Positions 1 through 7,227 are shown, counted from the first letter of the stretch. The stretch: DNA of 15,181 bases from Bin87 sp034421995 (GCA_034421995.1 DAOUJY010000153.1:1-15181), one strand, 5' to 3'. The notes: generated by a model from the letters alone, not told the origin. A program made the numbers and translations.

Positions 1-87
1 GCCTTCAACCTATTGGTGAACTGGAATGGCTTGGAACCTGACGAAACCGGACGCATCCATCGCTCCATCGCTAACTTCACCCTCTGA
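1..87 (+). CDS. Possible 3' end of an unidentified gene
   Basis: Frame 1 is open from the window edge to a TGA at 85-87 and encodes 28 residues ending in RIHRSIANFTL. The composition looks protein-like, and the two other forward frames stop early (by position 41 in frame 3). It is too short to assign a family. The antisense strand is also open over this stretch, so coding here is only a possibility. Confidence 0.3.
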   Translation, partial: AFNLLVNWNGLEPDETGRIHRSIANFTL

Positions 88-437
88 CACAAACTAGCAC
101 CAACGGTTAGAGATGAAATATCGCTTCCGTTTCTGGTGTCATCTACAAGCGGACGTATCCGGCCGAAGTTCTGCCGTCAGTGATTTTCCTGGGCTCCTGC
201 TTTTGCAAGAGCGACGGTGAAGACTCGCGATTGCCCTGGGCCGTGGGGTCTTTCGGTTTTCCAAGAAATTCCCCTCCCACAAGTGGAAAGGGAGAATCGA
301 AAGACTCTGCCTTGGGCCGACCACGCCGCTTGCCGTCGGTTGCGCCGGGTAGTATTCTGCATCCCACTTGCAAGAACGTCACCCCGTACTCGATACGGGG
401 CCGCCGTCGGCGGACGGATACAGGAGCCTCAGCCACG
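88..437. other. Intergenic region with several small hairpins
   Basis: No convincing gene lies here. I see three inverted repeats. GCTCCTGC/GCAAGAGC (193-212) has one mismatch and a TTTT loop. GTCTTTCG/CGAAAGAC (248-305) has perfect 8-base arms that enclose an imperfect inner repeat around 271-291 (CCCTCCCAC facing GTGGAAAGGG). CCCCGTA/TACGGGG is at 382-400. The reading frame of the downstream dehydrogenase happens to stay open back to 180, but that stretch is made of these repeats and does not look like protein. Confidence 0.6.
382..400. repeat. 7-bp stem-loop upstream of the dehydrogenase
   Basis: CCCCGTA and TACGGGG are perfect reverse complements around the 5-base loop CTCGA. The hairpin ends 37 bases before the chosen start codon at 438. 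It may be a dispersed REP-like repeat or a 5' leader structure; the sequence does not decide. Confidence 0.5.
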
Positions 438-1934
438 ATGCCCACCACCGAAGTTCGCACGCACAATAACTTTATCGCCGGTCAGTGGACGCCCTCCGAC
501 TCCGGCCGCACCTACTCCACCTACAATCCGGCCCACAAGGAAGAGCTGCTGGGGCACTTCCAGCTGTCCAACCCGGAGGACACCCTGCGGGCGGTGGCAG
601 CGGCCGCGGAGGCCGCGCCCGGCTGGGCCGATACGCCGGCTCCGGTGCGTGCCCAGGTGCTGTTCCGCGCCCTGGAAATCATGGAGCGGCGCTCCGAGGA
701 GATCGCCCGCACCATTACCGAAGAGGAGGGCAAGCCCCTGCCCGACGCTCGGGGCGAGGTCAAGCGGGCGATGAACATAATCGAGTACGCCGCCGGCGAG
801 GGCCGCCGGATGTTCGGCTACACCACGCCGTCGGAGCTGCCCAACACGGTGGCCTACACCGTGCGCCGGCCCCTGGGCGTGGTGGGCATCATTACGCCGT
901 GGAACTTTCCCATCGCCATCCCAGCGTGGAAGATGGCGCCGGCGCTGATCTGCGGCAACGCCATCATCTTCAAGCCGGCCTCCGGTACGCCGCTGTGCGC
1001 GGTTAAATTGACCGAGGTATTTGAGGAAGCCGGCGTGCCGCCCGGCGTGCTGAACCTGATCACCGGCCCCGGCGGCAGCGTGGGCAACGCGCTGGTGGAA
1101 TCGCCAGACGTGGCCGGCATATCTTTCACGGGAAGCACCGAGATAGGCACCGACCTGTACACCCGGGGCGCGTCCCTGCTCAAGAAAGTGCAGGCCGAAA
1201 TGGGCGGCAAGAACGCCGTCATCCTGCTGGCCGACGCCGACCTGGACAAGGCCCTGGGCGGCATCGTGCAGGGCGCCTTCGGCTCCACCGGCCAGCGCTG
1301 CACCGCCACCAGCCGCGTCATCGTCGAGGATGGCGTGTACGATGAGTTCATGGAACAGCTGATCGAGCGCACGTCTCGGCTGACCATCGGCGACGGGATT
1401 GAGGACGGCATCGACGTCAGTCCGCTGTCCAGCGAATCCCAGCAGCGCACGGTATCGGATTACATCTCCATCGGGAGAGACGAGGGCGCGACGGTGGCTT
1501 TCGGCGGGCGGACGCTCTCCGGCGGCATCTACGACGAGGGTTGGTACGTGGAACCCACCATCTTCACCGACGTGACGCCCGATATGCGCATCGCCGAGGA
1601 GGAGATCTTCGGGCCGGTGCTGACGGTGTTCCGCGCCCGGGACCTGGAGCACGCGGTGGAGATTTCCAATAACGTGAAGTTCGGCCTGTCGTCGTCGGTC
1701 TATACCCGCGACATTCCCCGGGCCTTCCGCTACATCAACACGGTGGACGCCGGCATGGTTCACGTCAACGCGCCGACGCTGGGCGGCGAGGTGCATCTGC
1801 CCTTCGGCGGCCTCAAGGCGTCCGGCGTGGGCCAGCGGGAGCAGGGCGTGGAGGCGGTGGACTTCTTCAGCGAGGTCATCACCGTCTATATCGACTACGC
1901 CGACGAGGCGCGGGCGCAGGCGCGGTTTATCTAA
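438..1934 (+). CDS. NAD(P)-dependent aldehyde dehydrogenase, probably 2,5-dioxovalerate (alpha-ketoglutaric semialdehyde) dehydrogenase
   Basis: This 498-residue protein has the full ALDH superfamily layout. The Rossmann-type cofactor region carries TPWNFP with the oxyanion Asn156 and FKPAS at 178-182. FTGS is at 230-233, the general base Glu254 lies in AEMGGKN, the nucleophile Cys288 lies in STGQRCTA, and EEIFGPV (388-394) and PFGGLKASG (455-463) follow. Length is normal for the family. The wording of TPWNFPIAIPAWKMAPAL, FGSTGQRCTATSR and PFGGLKASGVGQREQG resembles the KGSADH branch, which oxidises 2,5-dioxopentanoate to 2-oxoglutarate in non-phosphorylative pentose or hexarate breakdown; the substrate is inferred. 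The start at 438 has AGGAG at 422-426. An in-frame ATG at 180 would add 86 residues encoded by hairpin repeats and is rejected. No pathway partners are adjacent, so it may be a single-gene unit. Confidence 0.93.
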   Translation: MPTTEVRTHNNFIAGQWTPSDSGRTYSTYNPAHKEELLGHFQLSNPEDTLRAVAAAAEAAPGWADTPAPVRAQVLFRALEIMERRSEEIARTITEEEGKPLPDARGEVKRAMNIIEYAAGEGRRMFGYTTPSELPNTVAYTVRRPLGVVGIITPWNFPIAIPAWKMAPALICGNAIIFKPASGTPLCAVKLTEVFEEAGVPPGVLNLITGPGGSVGNALVESPDVAGISFTGSTEIGTDLYTRGASLLKKVQAEMGGKNAVILLADADLDKALGGIVQGAFGSTGQRCTATSRVIVEDGVYDEFMEQLIERTSRLTIGDGIEDGIDVSPLSSESQQRTVSDYISIGRDEGATVAFGGRTLSGGIYDEGWYVEPTIFTDVTPDMRIAEEEIFGPVLTVFRARDLEHAVEISNNVKFGLSSSVYTRDIPRAFRYINTVDAGMVHVNAPTLGGEVHLPFGGLKASGVGQREQGVEAVDFFSEVITVYIDYADEARAQARFI

Positions 1935-1941
1935 AGTCGTC

Positions 1942-1958
1942 TCTCCCTTGACGGGAGA
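1942..1958. terminator. Short stem-loop after the dehydrogenase
   Basis: TCTCCC and GGGAGA pair around the loop TTGAC, beginning 7 bases after the TAA stop. There is no T-run, so this is at best a weak terminator or 3'-end stabiliser. It looks like part of a dispersed repeat that continues as GGTTAGGGTGAGGGTGA. Confidence 0.4.
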
Positions 1959-2014
1959 AGGTTAGGGTGAGGGTGACAGTAAAGACCTCCTTCCCGTCAT
2001 TCCGTCCCTTCTCT

Positions 2015-2040
2015 CGTCATTCCGGCGAAAGCCGGAATCC
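2015..2040 (+). repeat. Dispersed hairpin repeat, copy 1 (ATTCCGGC-GAAA-GCCGGAAT)
   Basis: Perfect 8-bp arms (2019-2026 and 2031-2038) flank a GAAA tetraloop. All 26 bases recur in reverse orientation at 5223-5248. Copies sit only between genes. The compact GNRA-looped stem is typical of REP-like elements. Confidence 0.85.
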
Positions 2041-2055
2041 AGCGTCTGCCTGGTA

Positions 2056-2083
2056 GTAGGGGCGAATAATTATTCGCCCCTAC
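2056..2083. repeat. 28-bp perfect palindrome, copy 1
   Basis: GTAGGGGCGAATAA is followed directly by its exact reverse complement. Identical copies lie at 7976-8003 and 8766-8793. This copy ends 19 bases before the protease start codon at 2103, so it would fall in or near that gene's leader. Confidence 0.9.
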
Positions 2084-2102
2084 GGTTCGGTTGTGAACCC
2101 CT

Positions 2103-2864
2103 ATGCGAGTATTGGCGACGGCCCTGCTGATCCTGACCGCCCTCGCCTGCGCCCCCACAGACGCGGAGCTGGAGGCGCGGATTGCGCGGGCGGTGGACGC
2201 CGCCATCGCCGACGCTGCTCCGGCTGACCTGAACCGGGTCTATCGGCGAGTCTGGCCGGCCGTGTTCTACATCGAGCCGGAGGATGGTCAGCACGGCACC
2301 GGCTGGCTGCTGGAACCTGGCTTCATCGTGACGGCGGCGCACGTGGTGGCCGACGACGAGGAGGTGGTGATCCGGCAAGCCGCCGCGCCTCCCTTCACCG
2401 CCGCCGTCGCCGGACTGGACCGGCGCCGGGACGTGGCCCTGCTGCGCTACCGAATGGCCGAGGTACGACTGGGAGAAGGCGCAACCCCGCTGCCTCTGGG
2501 CGACGCTGACATCAACGACATCGCAAAGGACCTGCTGGCCCTGGGCTACTCCGGCAGCGGCGTCAAGCTGGACGGCGAGGTGGGTTCGCCCAAAGCCAAC
2601 GCCGGGATACTGTCGCAGATCACCAACTTCGGCCCCTACAGCTACGGCCGCAACCTGGAGATGGACACTCCCATTGATCCCGGCGACAGCGGCGGCCCGG
2701 TGCTGAACGCGGCCGGCGCAGTGGTGGGTATGGCGCGCGCCGCCGCGCGCCGGACGCCCGGGGGCGGGCAGGTGGTGGGCACCTTCTATGCCATCCACGC
2801 CGACGAGATCCGGGCGGCGCTAGGGGAGATCAGAAATCGCGAAAGTCCGGCTCCTCAGCAATAG
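2103..2864 (+). CDS. Secreted or lipoprotein trypsin-like serine protease (HtrA/DegP-type fold, no PDZ)
   Basis: This 253-residue protein starts with a lipoprotein signal, MRVLATALLILTALAC, with the lipobox LALA-Cys at Cys16, so the mature enzyme is probably lipid-anchored outside the membrane. The chymotrypsin-like triad is complete: His80 in VTAAHVV, Asp110 in RRDVALL, and Ser196 in GDSGGPV. The order and spacing fit trypsin_2/HtrA proteases, but there is no room for a PDZ domain after the catalytic domain, unlike DegP. The likely role is envelope protein quality control or processing; the substrate is unknown. The start is chosen because it gives a clean lipoprotein leader; I see no Shine-Dalgarno, and the palindrome at 2056-2083 lies just upstream. 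The last 35 bases overlap the convergent fic gene tail to tail. Confidence 0.88.
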   Translation: MRVLATALLILTALACAPTDAELEARIARAVDAAIADAAPADLNRVYRRVWPAVFYIEPEDGQHGTGWLLEPGFIVTAAHVVADDEEVVIRQAAAPPFTAAVAGLDRRRDVALLRYRMAEVRLGEGATPLPLGDADINDIAKDLLALGYSGSGVKLDGEVGSPKANAGILSQITNFGPYSYGRNLEMDTPIDPGDSGGPVLNAAGAVVGMARAAARRTPGGGQVVGTFYAIHADEIRAALGEIRNRESPAPQQ

Positions 2865-4002
2865 CGTTGAGAATGCCCTGGGCCACGTAGAGCTGGGGCC
2901 GTCGGCGTCCTTCAACTGGAGTCAATATCCCAGCGTTTTCCAGCCTTGCCAAGTGCCCTTGGGCTGAAGTGTGGGAAACGCCCAGGAGTGATTGAACTCG
3001 GCGTGAAGTGATGTAAGGTTGCTCAAACAGTGATTCAATCAATTGAAACTCCGTGCCGGCTGTTCGGTGAGACCGCACTCTGCCCTGGTAGTCCGAGCTG
3101 ATCTGATTAAGTTTCTCTACCCGTTCCAATGCGTCGGATGCCACAGCGGCTACGGCCATCAGAAAAAATTGAAGCCATTGCTCCCACTCACCTCTGAGGC
3201 TGACGCCCAGCAGCAAATCTACGTATTCCTGTCGAAATTTGGAAAAATAGTCGCTGAGGTACAGCCAGGGATGTTGCAAATATCCACGTTCACACAGTAG
3301 CAAAGTTATCAGAACTCTACCGGTGCGCCCATTCCCGTCCTCGAATGGGTGGATAGCCTCGAACTGATAATGGATCAACGCCGCCTGTACTAACGGGGGC
3401 AGCGTACTGGAAGAATTCATGAATTCTTCCAGCGCGTAGAGCGTCGGAGTCATTTCACCAAATGGTGGCGGCACATAGCGCGCGTACTGAATACCACGCC
3501 GGCCACCGATGACGACCTGTCCAGTGCGAAATTCTCCCGGGCGGCGATTTCCCCCTCTAGCTCCGGACATCAGTTCCCGATGAACGTCGCGGATTAACCT
3601 AAGACTCATTGGTAACTGCCGTAAGCGTTCCAAGCCTAGTTGCATCGCCCGGACATGGTTGTCCACCTCCTCGGCGTCGTCACGGTCTGGCGCCATTCCG
3701 TCGAGCTGGAATTGGTATACCTCTGGGAAGTCTGAGATTGTACCCTCAATACTGCTTGACGCCACCGCTTCGCGCGTAGTCAATGGCCGGATCAGCAAGT
3801 ATGGGTTGGGCATACTGGCTGCTCGCCCATTCAGCCGGCTCAATGCCTGGTCAGCCTGCGAAAGTAACCCGACCGTCGCTTCGCTCCATTGCAGCTCAGG
3901 CGGCAATGGATTCGGCACAAAAGCGGGCCAGTAGCTGCCATCCAACGTGTCAACGGCCACCAGACGCCCAGGGCTGGCGGTAGTGAAGTCAGATTCGCGC
4001 AT
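2830..4002 (-). CDS. Fic-domain protein (AMP-transferase type) with N-terminal inhibitory motif and C-terminal winged helix
   Basis: The protein has 390 residues from the ATG at 4000-4002, preceded by GAGGGTGAC on the coding strand. An upstream in-frame start at 4077 would run into the operator array and is rejected. The N-terminal part carries SSSIEG at about 82-87, matching the class II Fic autoinhibition motif [ST]xxxE[GN]. The active-site motif HPFEDGNGRTGR (about 218-229) is complete, including catalytic His218 and the phosphate-binding Asn/Arg. After an all-helical region, residues of roughly 330-375 form a winged helix-turn-helix (VQSLLGVSHTSAQGHLARLENAGIL). Length and order match SoFic-like proteins, which transfer AMP to proteins. 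The winged helix suggests DNA binding, perhaps to the array just upstream. Base composition is much poorer in G+C than the flanking genes, suggesting horizontal transfer. It is convergent with the protease and its end overlaps it. Confidence 0.93.
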   Translation of the reverse strand: MRESDFTTASPGRLVAVDTLDGSYWPAFVPNPLPPELQWSEATVGLLSQADQALSRLNGRAASMPNPYLLIRPLTTREAVASSSIEGTISDFPEVYQFQLDGMAPDRDDAEEVDNHVRAMQLGLERLRQLPMSLRLIRDVHRELMSGARGGNRRPGEFRTGQVVIGGRRGIQYARYVPPPFGEMTPTLYALEEFMNSSSTLPPLVQAALIHYQFEAIHPFEDGNGRTGRVLITLLLCERGYLQHPWLYLSDYFSKFRQEYVDLLLGVSLRGEWEQWLQFFLMAVAAVASDALERVEKLNQISSDYQGRVRSHRTAGTEFQLIESLFEQPYITSRRVQSLLGVSHTSAQGHLARLENAGILTPVEGRRRPQLYVAQGILNAIAEEPDFRDF

Positions 4003-4028
4003 TGTCACCCTCGCATCGGACCGTTCTG

Positions 4029-4262
4029 ATTTGCAGTGTCCGCTTATTAATGCAAGGATAGCATAAAAACCTTTCAATACGCGGATGATAATGCAGGTTT
4101 AACGCCAAAACCTTGCAATACATCAATCCTAATGCAAGGTTCCTTGCAATACGCCGATGGCAATGCAACCTTTTGGCTGTTACCTTGCAATACGTCAATC
4201 CTAATGCAAGGTTCCTTGCAATACGCCGAGGCTAATGCAACCTTTCGGCGGCTAACCTTGCA
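4029..4262 (-). promoter_or_regulatory. Operator-like array of six 29-bp dyad units plus a half unit upstream of fic
   Basis: Units start at 4029, 4070, 4111, 4142, 4183 and 4214, with a lone left arm at 4256. Each is TTGCA, a 15-base spacer, then TGCAA (degenerate in the second unit); the best two units (4111, 4183) have 7-bp arms CCTTGCA/TGCAAGG. Start-to-start distances are 41, 41, 31, 41, 31 and 42, close to four or three helical turns, so all sites face one side of the DNA. 4111-4182 and 4183-4254 form a 72-bp tandem duplication (about 65 of 72 identical). A possible extended -10 for fic (TGCTATCCT on the minus strand, 4055-4063) overlaps the first unit. Autoregulation by the Fic winged helix is inferred. 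Confidence 0.8.
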
Positions 4263-4345
4263 TTTACAGCAGGCTGCCGCCGGTATTACGACTGCATTCC
4301 CGATGGACCCGGCGTCGGTGGAGCCACGGTCAATTGCCGCCGCCT

Positions 4346-5200
4346 CTAAAACCCCACCATCCACCTGGCGAACCTGCCCAGCAGATCGCCCGATCCCGTT
4401 GTCGGCAATCGCCCGGCGGCTACTGCCGCGTCCAGATCCAGCCGCCCGTAGGCCAGCAGCAGGTAGGTGTTAGCGTCGCAGTCCACCGTCAGGTCGATGG
4501 GACCATCGTGCCGGCCGATGCCTACTTGTGCGCCGCCGGATGGGGACACCAGCACGTCCATTGGATCGGCGTCGCTCAGGGCGAAACGGTAGCGCACTTC
4601 GTTGGACGGCGGGTCGTCGCCGGGGTTGTAGGCGGACCGCAGCCAGCGGGCGGACATGCCCAGCAGCACGGGCACGGCTTCGGGATGCAGGGCGGCGTTG
4701 GCGTCGAAGGCGCTGCGGATATCCCAGTCGTGGACGGCCAGTTCCTGGATGCGCTGGCTCACGTATTCGCGGGCGGTCATCGTGCCCCGTCGGGGATGCC
4801 AGCAGGCGCAGTTCCAGTCGTCGCCGCTGAATCCGTCCAGGAGTTGGTGCAGCTCCCGGTAGTGCCGCCCGAAGGTCATCAGCAGATCTGCGCCCAGGGA
4901 TTGGGCATACGCTATGTCGGCGTCGGCGTTGGCGGCGGACATGGCCATATTGTCCGTGGGCGGGGTGAAGCCGGCCGGCGGGGCGGAGTCGCCGGCGCGT
5001 CCGCGCGTCATGCTGGCGATCTGCCGCTCGGCGCGGTTGGTCAGATGGCCGGCCACGTCGCGCACCGTCCAGGCGTCGCAGGCCGATTGCCGGGCCATAT
5101 CAGCATCCGACAGGTTGCTGAGAAACTCGTAGAGCCCGCGGGCCAGCGCGCCGATGACGGCGATTTCGTTGCGGATGGCGGTTTCGTCTGGGGTGGTCAT
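4346..5200 (-). CDS. DinB-fold maleylpyruvate isomerase family protein (mycothiol-dependent type), paralogue A
   Basis: This 284-residue protein resembles the MDMPI family. The N-terminal four-helix DinB-like domain has the metal-binding set His52 (VAGHL), Glu153 and His157 (QELAVHDWD); in the characterised actinobacterial maleylpyruvate isomerase the ligands are also one N-terminal His and an ExxxH pair. A second, smaller alpha/beta domain (about 200-284, ending near DLLGRFARWMVGF) fits the SCP2-like C-terminal domain. A CWHPRRGT segment (133-140) recurs in the neighbouring paralogue. The family uses a low-molecular-weight thiol such as mycothiol; the actual thiol and substrate here are unknown. 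The start at 5200 has no strong Shine-Dalgarno. It lies 132 bases downstream of paralogue B, on the same strand, and could be co-transcribed with it. Confidence 0.85.
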   Translation of the reverse strand: MTTPDETAIRNEIAVIGALARGLYEFLSNLSDADMARQSACDAWTVRDVAGHLTNRAERQIASMTRGRAGDSAPPAGFTPPTDNMAMSAANADADIAYAQSLGADLLMTFGRHYRELHQLLDGFSGDDWNCACWHPRRGTMTAREYVSQRIQELAVHDWDIRSAFDANAALHPEAVPVLLGMSARWLRSAYNPGDDPPSNEVRYRFALSDADPMDVLVSPSGGAQVGIGRHDGPIDLTVDCDANTYLLLAYGRLDLDAAVAAGRLPTTGSGDLLGRFARWMVGF

Positions 5201-5222
5201 GGCATCTCATACCGGAGGGAGT

Positions 5223-5248
5223 GGATTCCGGCTTTCGCCGGAATGACG
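5223..5248 (-). repeat. Dispersed hairpin repeat, copy 2
   Basis: This is the exact reverse complement of 2015-2040 (26 of 26 bases), again an 8-bp stem with a four-base loop. It sits in the gap between the two MDMPI-like genes and runs into a tandem repeat. Confidence 0.85.
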
Positions 5249-5328
5249 GGGAGGGTGCGGAATGATGGGGAGGGTGTGGAATGACGAGGGGATTGCCGTG
5301 ATGACGGGGAGGGTGCGGAATGGCGAGG
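5241..5328. repeat. Degenerate ~19-bp tandem repeat
   Basis: The unit is GAATGACGGGGAGGGTGCG. It occurs at 5241-5259, with two changes at 5260-5278, as a diverged copy at 5279-5299, again at 5300-5317 (one base shorter), and as a partial copy at 5318-5328. It fills most of the intergenic space between the two paralogues and overlaps the tail of the hairpin repeat, as if the repeat end had been copied several times. Confidence 0.75.
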
Positions 5329-5332
5329 ATTG

Positions 5333-6187
5333 CTACAGTCCCCCGAACCAGTGGCCCAGGTTGCGGAGGCTGACGTGGGCGATGGTGTCGGGAGTTTGGG
5401 AGACCCGGATGCGTCCGGCTCGCTTGGCCACGTTCCAGTCCACGCGGTTGTAGAGGCAGAGCAGGTAGGCGTTGGCGTCGGCGCGGACGGTCAGCTCGGG
5501 CTGGCGCTCCGGGGAGCATTCGGACACGGTGTAGGCGTCGCCGGTCACCACCACGTCATGCCGCAACGTCGCGCCTTCTGCGCCGCCGGCGATGTCGAAG
5601 CGGTACACCGCCGGCGTGGTCAGGGGAGCGGAGGGCCGGAAGCAGAGCTGATACCACATCTCCGACGCCGGGAGCAGAGCGACGATGCCCTCCGGGTCCA
5701 AATCACCCCGACCCGTGTTGCCGGCGCGCATGTCCCAGTCGTGGATGACCAGTTCCTGGATGCGGAGGTCAACGTAGCTGCTGGCGGAAATGGTGCCCCG
5801 GCGACGGTGCCAGCAGCCGACGGACCAGTCGGTCCACCCCTGCAACATCTCGTCCAGTTCTTCGTACCAGTCCTTGAGGTTGTCCAGCAGGTCGTCGCCC
5901 CACTCGTTGCGCGTCTGCACGTTGCTGGTGGCGTTGGCCTGCTGCACCTGGTCCGGTGATGCTACGAGAGTTTCGCCCTCGGGCGGGCCGCCCTCGCCGG
6001 CCAGGCCGCGCAGCATGGCCTCCCGCTGGCGCACAGCGCCGCCGGCCAGGTGGGCGGCAACCGTTCCCACGTCCCACTCGGAGCAGGCGGACGGGGCGTT
6101 CAGGGCTTCGGCAGGGCTTTCGGACAGCCGGAGGTGAATATCTCCGGCCAGCCGTTTGATGAGGGCGACTCTGGCAGCTACGTCCAT
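5333..6187 (-). CDS. DinB-fold maleylpyruvate isomerase family protein (mycothiol-dependent type), paralogue B
   Basis: This 284-residue protein has the same length and architecture as its downstream neighbour. The expected metal ligands are His46 (VAAHL), Glu145 and His149 (RIQELVIHDWD). CWHRRRGT (125-132) matches CWHPRRGT of paralogue A, and the C-terminal domain ends LRNLGHWFGGL. Elsewhere the two sequences differ widely, so the duplication is old or the copies came in separately. The coding strand has GGAGG at 6197-6201, nine bases before the ATG, and a possible extended -10 (TGGTACACT, 6234-6242). Being first in the pair, it probably leads a two-gene unit. The likely role is thiol-dependent isomerisation, transfer or detoxification, with the substrate unknown. 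Confidence 0.85.
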   Translation of the reverse strand: MDVAARVALIKRLAGDIHLRLSESPAEALNAPSACSEWDVGTVAAHLAGGAVRQREAMLRGLAGEGGPPEGETLVASPDQVQQANATSNVQTRNEWGDDLLDNLKDWYEELDEMLQGWTDWSVGCWHRRRGTISASSYVDLRIQELVIHDWDMRAGNTGRGDLDPEGIVALLPASEMWYQLCFRPSAPLTTPAVYRFDIAGGAEGATLRHDVVVTGDAYTVSECSPERQPELTVRADANAYLLCLYNRVDWNVAKRAGRIRVSQTPDTIAHVSLRNLGHWFGGL

Positions 6188-6254
6188 GGGGTTTTGCCTC
6201 CGGGAAAAAGGAATAGAGCAACAAAGCGGGGGTAGTGTACCACTTCCGGGAATC

Positions 6255-6363
6255 GTCAGAATCAGGATTTACTTGATTGAAGGATTTTCAGGATTGGATA
6301 TTCTTCTCCGGCGAGTGGCTCCAATCCTGTAAATCCTCTAATCCCGAAAATCCTGATTCTGAC
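6255..6363. repeat. Large inverted repeat with 43-bp arms (AATCAGGATTT family)
   Basis: The left arm (6255-6297) and the right arm (6321-6363) match as reverse complements at about 37 of 43 positions, with the outer 16 bases perfect, around a 23-base loop. It lies between the start of paralogue B and the end of the gene at 6427. Internal TCAGGATT-like subrepeats suggest a dispersed repeat rather than an insertion sequence, and no open frame is carried. A solo copy of the outer 16 bases is at 7228-7243. It could act as a bidirectional transcription barrier. Confidence 0.85.
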
Positions 6364-6426
6364 AAAATGAGAACAGCGCGGCGGGGTTGCCACGCTGCGA
6401 AGGCGATGAATGGTGTAGCCGGTGGT

Positions 6427-7101
6427 TTACCAGGTCATGCGCCGGCGGTGCATCAGGATGGACCCGCCGATGACCGCCAGCAGGATGCCGACCACAATGG
6501 TCAGGCCGGGCAGGACCGGCACGCCGCGGTAGGCCCAGGAGTTGACGTACCCCCGCGGGGAATGCGCCGGCGTCAGTCCCCGCCGGCCCGCGTCGGGAAC
6601 GGTAAGGTCGGTGGTGACCGTATCGTGGTCGGCGGCGGCGGCGCTGCGGGAGGGAACGGGCAGCTTGGCGAAGCTGAGGTGCAGCTGGCGCGTCTGGCCG
6701 TCGCCGCTGAAAAGCGCATGCTGGACGGCCGGCACGTTGCCATCGTGTCCGACAAGCCAGAACGTGATGACGTCGGAGTCGGGAAGAGCGCTGAGATTCC
6801 CCTGGCGGGGCGCCACTTTGAGGTCGCTGTAACGGCCGTCCGGCCCGATGGATACGGGGTCGCTGACGTAGCCCTGCTCACAGCCGGCCAGGCAGGCCAC
6901 CAGGGACACGCCCTCCGGGACGATGCGGCTGTTGGCGAAAGCGTGCCCCTCGAAGGCTTGCCAATTGCCTCCCACGTTGGATGCGGCGGGCTCGTCGGGA
7001 CCCGCGCCCAGGGCCGCCAGCATGGCGGCGAGCAGCAGGACCACGGCGGCCAGCGTCAGGGCGGTCCGTGGGGTGGGGCGACGCGAGGAGGTGTGATTCA
7101 T
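6427..7101 (-). CDS. Small membrane-anchored surface protein with a beta-sandwich-like domain
   Basis: The protein has 224 residues. The start at 7101 (MNHTSSRR) has GGGAG at 7109-7113; a TTG seven codons upstream is less likely. Residues about 13-33 form a signal or transmembrane segment. The domain at about 46-145 (FEGHAF, VPEGVSLVA, DGRYSDLKV, DVITFWLVG, RQLHLSF) shows the alternating pattern of an Ig-like or carboxypeptidase-regulatory-like sandwich and resembles the N-terminal domain of the collagen-like protein at 8022. Cys70 and Cys74 may form a disulfide. A Pro/Ala-rich spacer follows, then a second hydrophobic helix at about 195-217 with a basic tail (HRRRMTW). The topology suggests an exported domain held by the C-terminal anchor. 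The function is unknown. Confidence 0.75.
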   Translation of the reverse strand: MNHTSSRRPTPRTALTLAAVVLLLAAMLAALGAGPDEPAASNVGGNWQAFEGHAFANSRIVPEGVSLVACLAGCEQGYVSDPVSIGPDGRYSDLKVAPRQGNLSALPDSDVITFWLVGHDGNVPAVQHALFSGDGQTRQLHLSFAKLPVPSRSAAAADHDTVTTDLTVPDAGRRGLTPAHSPRGYVNSWAYRGVPVLPGLTIVVGILLAVIGGSILMHRRRMTW

Positions 7102-7227
7102 GGCTGTGCTCCCATCAATCAATCAGTCATCATCGACAGTGTAAGTTTTCACAATGCCTGATGCTAACCGACGCAGCGGCGCGGCGGCACTGGCGGGAGC
7201 GCGCAGGTTTCGGCGATTTTGGGGATT

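Noticed and set aside
180..437. 86-residue N-terminal extension of the dehydrogenase
   Set aside because: The stretch consists of hairpin repeats. Family members start near the MPTTEVRTHNNFIAGQW-like segment, and the ATG at 438 has its own AGGAG.
429..1796. 455-codon open frame on the - strand
   Set aside because: It is antisense to the aldehyde dehydrogenase, whose catalytic motifs are complete on the + strand.
4003..4077. Longer N-terminus for the Fic protein
   Set aside because: It would add 25 residues encoded by operator DNA. The ATG at 4002 follows GAGGGTGAC and fits the family length.
4111..4242. CRISPR-like array of 29-bp repeats
   Set aside because: Gaps between units are only 2 or 12 bases, the units are themselves degenerate dyads, and no cas gene is nearby.
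4074..4364. Open frames on both strands through the array, encoding 24-residue repeats (AYCKEPCIRIDVLQG)
   Set aside because: The repetition comes from the 72-bp DNA duplication being divisible by three. The DNA dyads and helical spacing explain the pattern better, and there is no ribosome site.
6255..6363. Insertion sequence or its remnant
   Set aside because: There is no transposase frame, no target duplication that I can see, and the loop is only 23 bases. I kept it as a dispersed inverted repeat.
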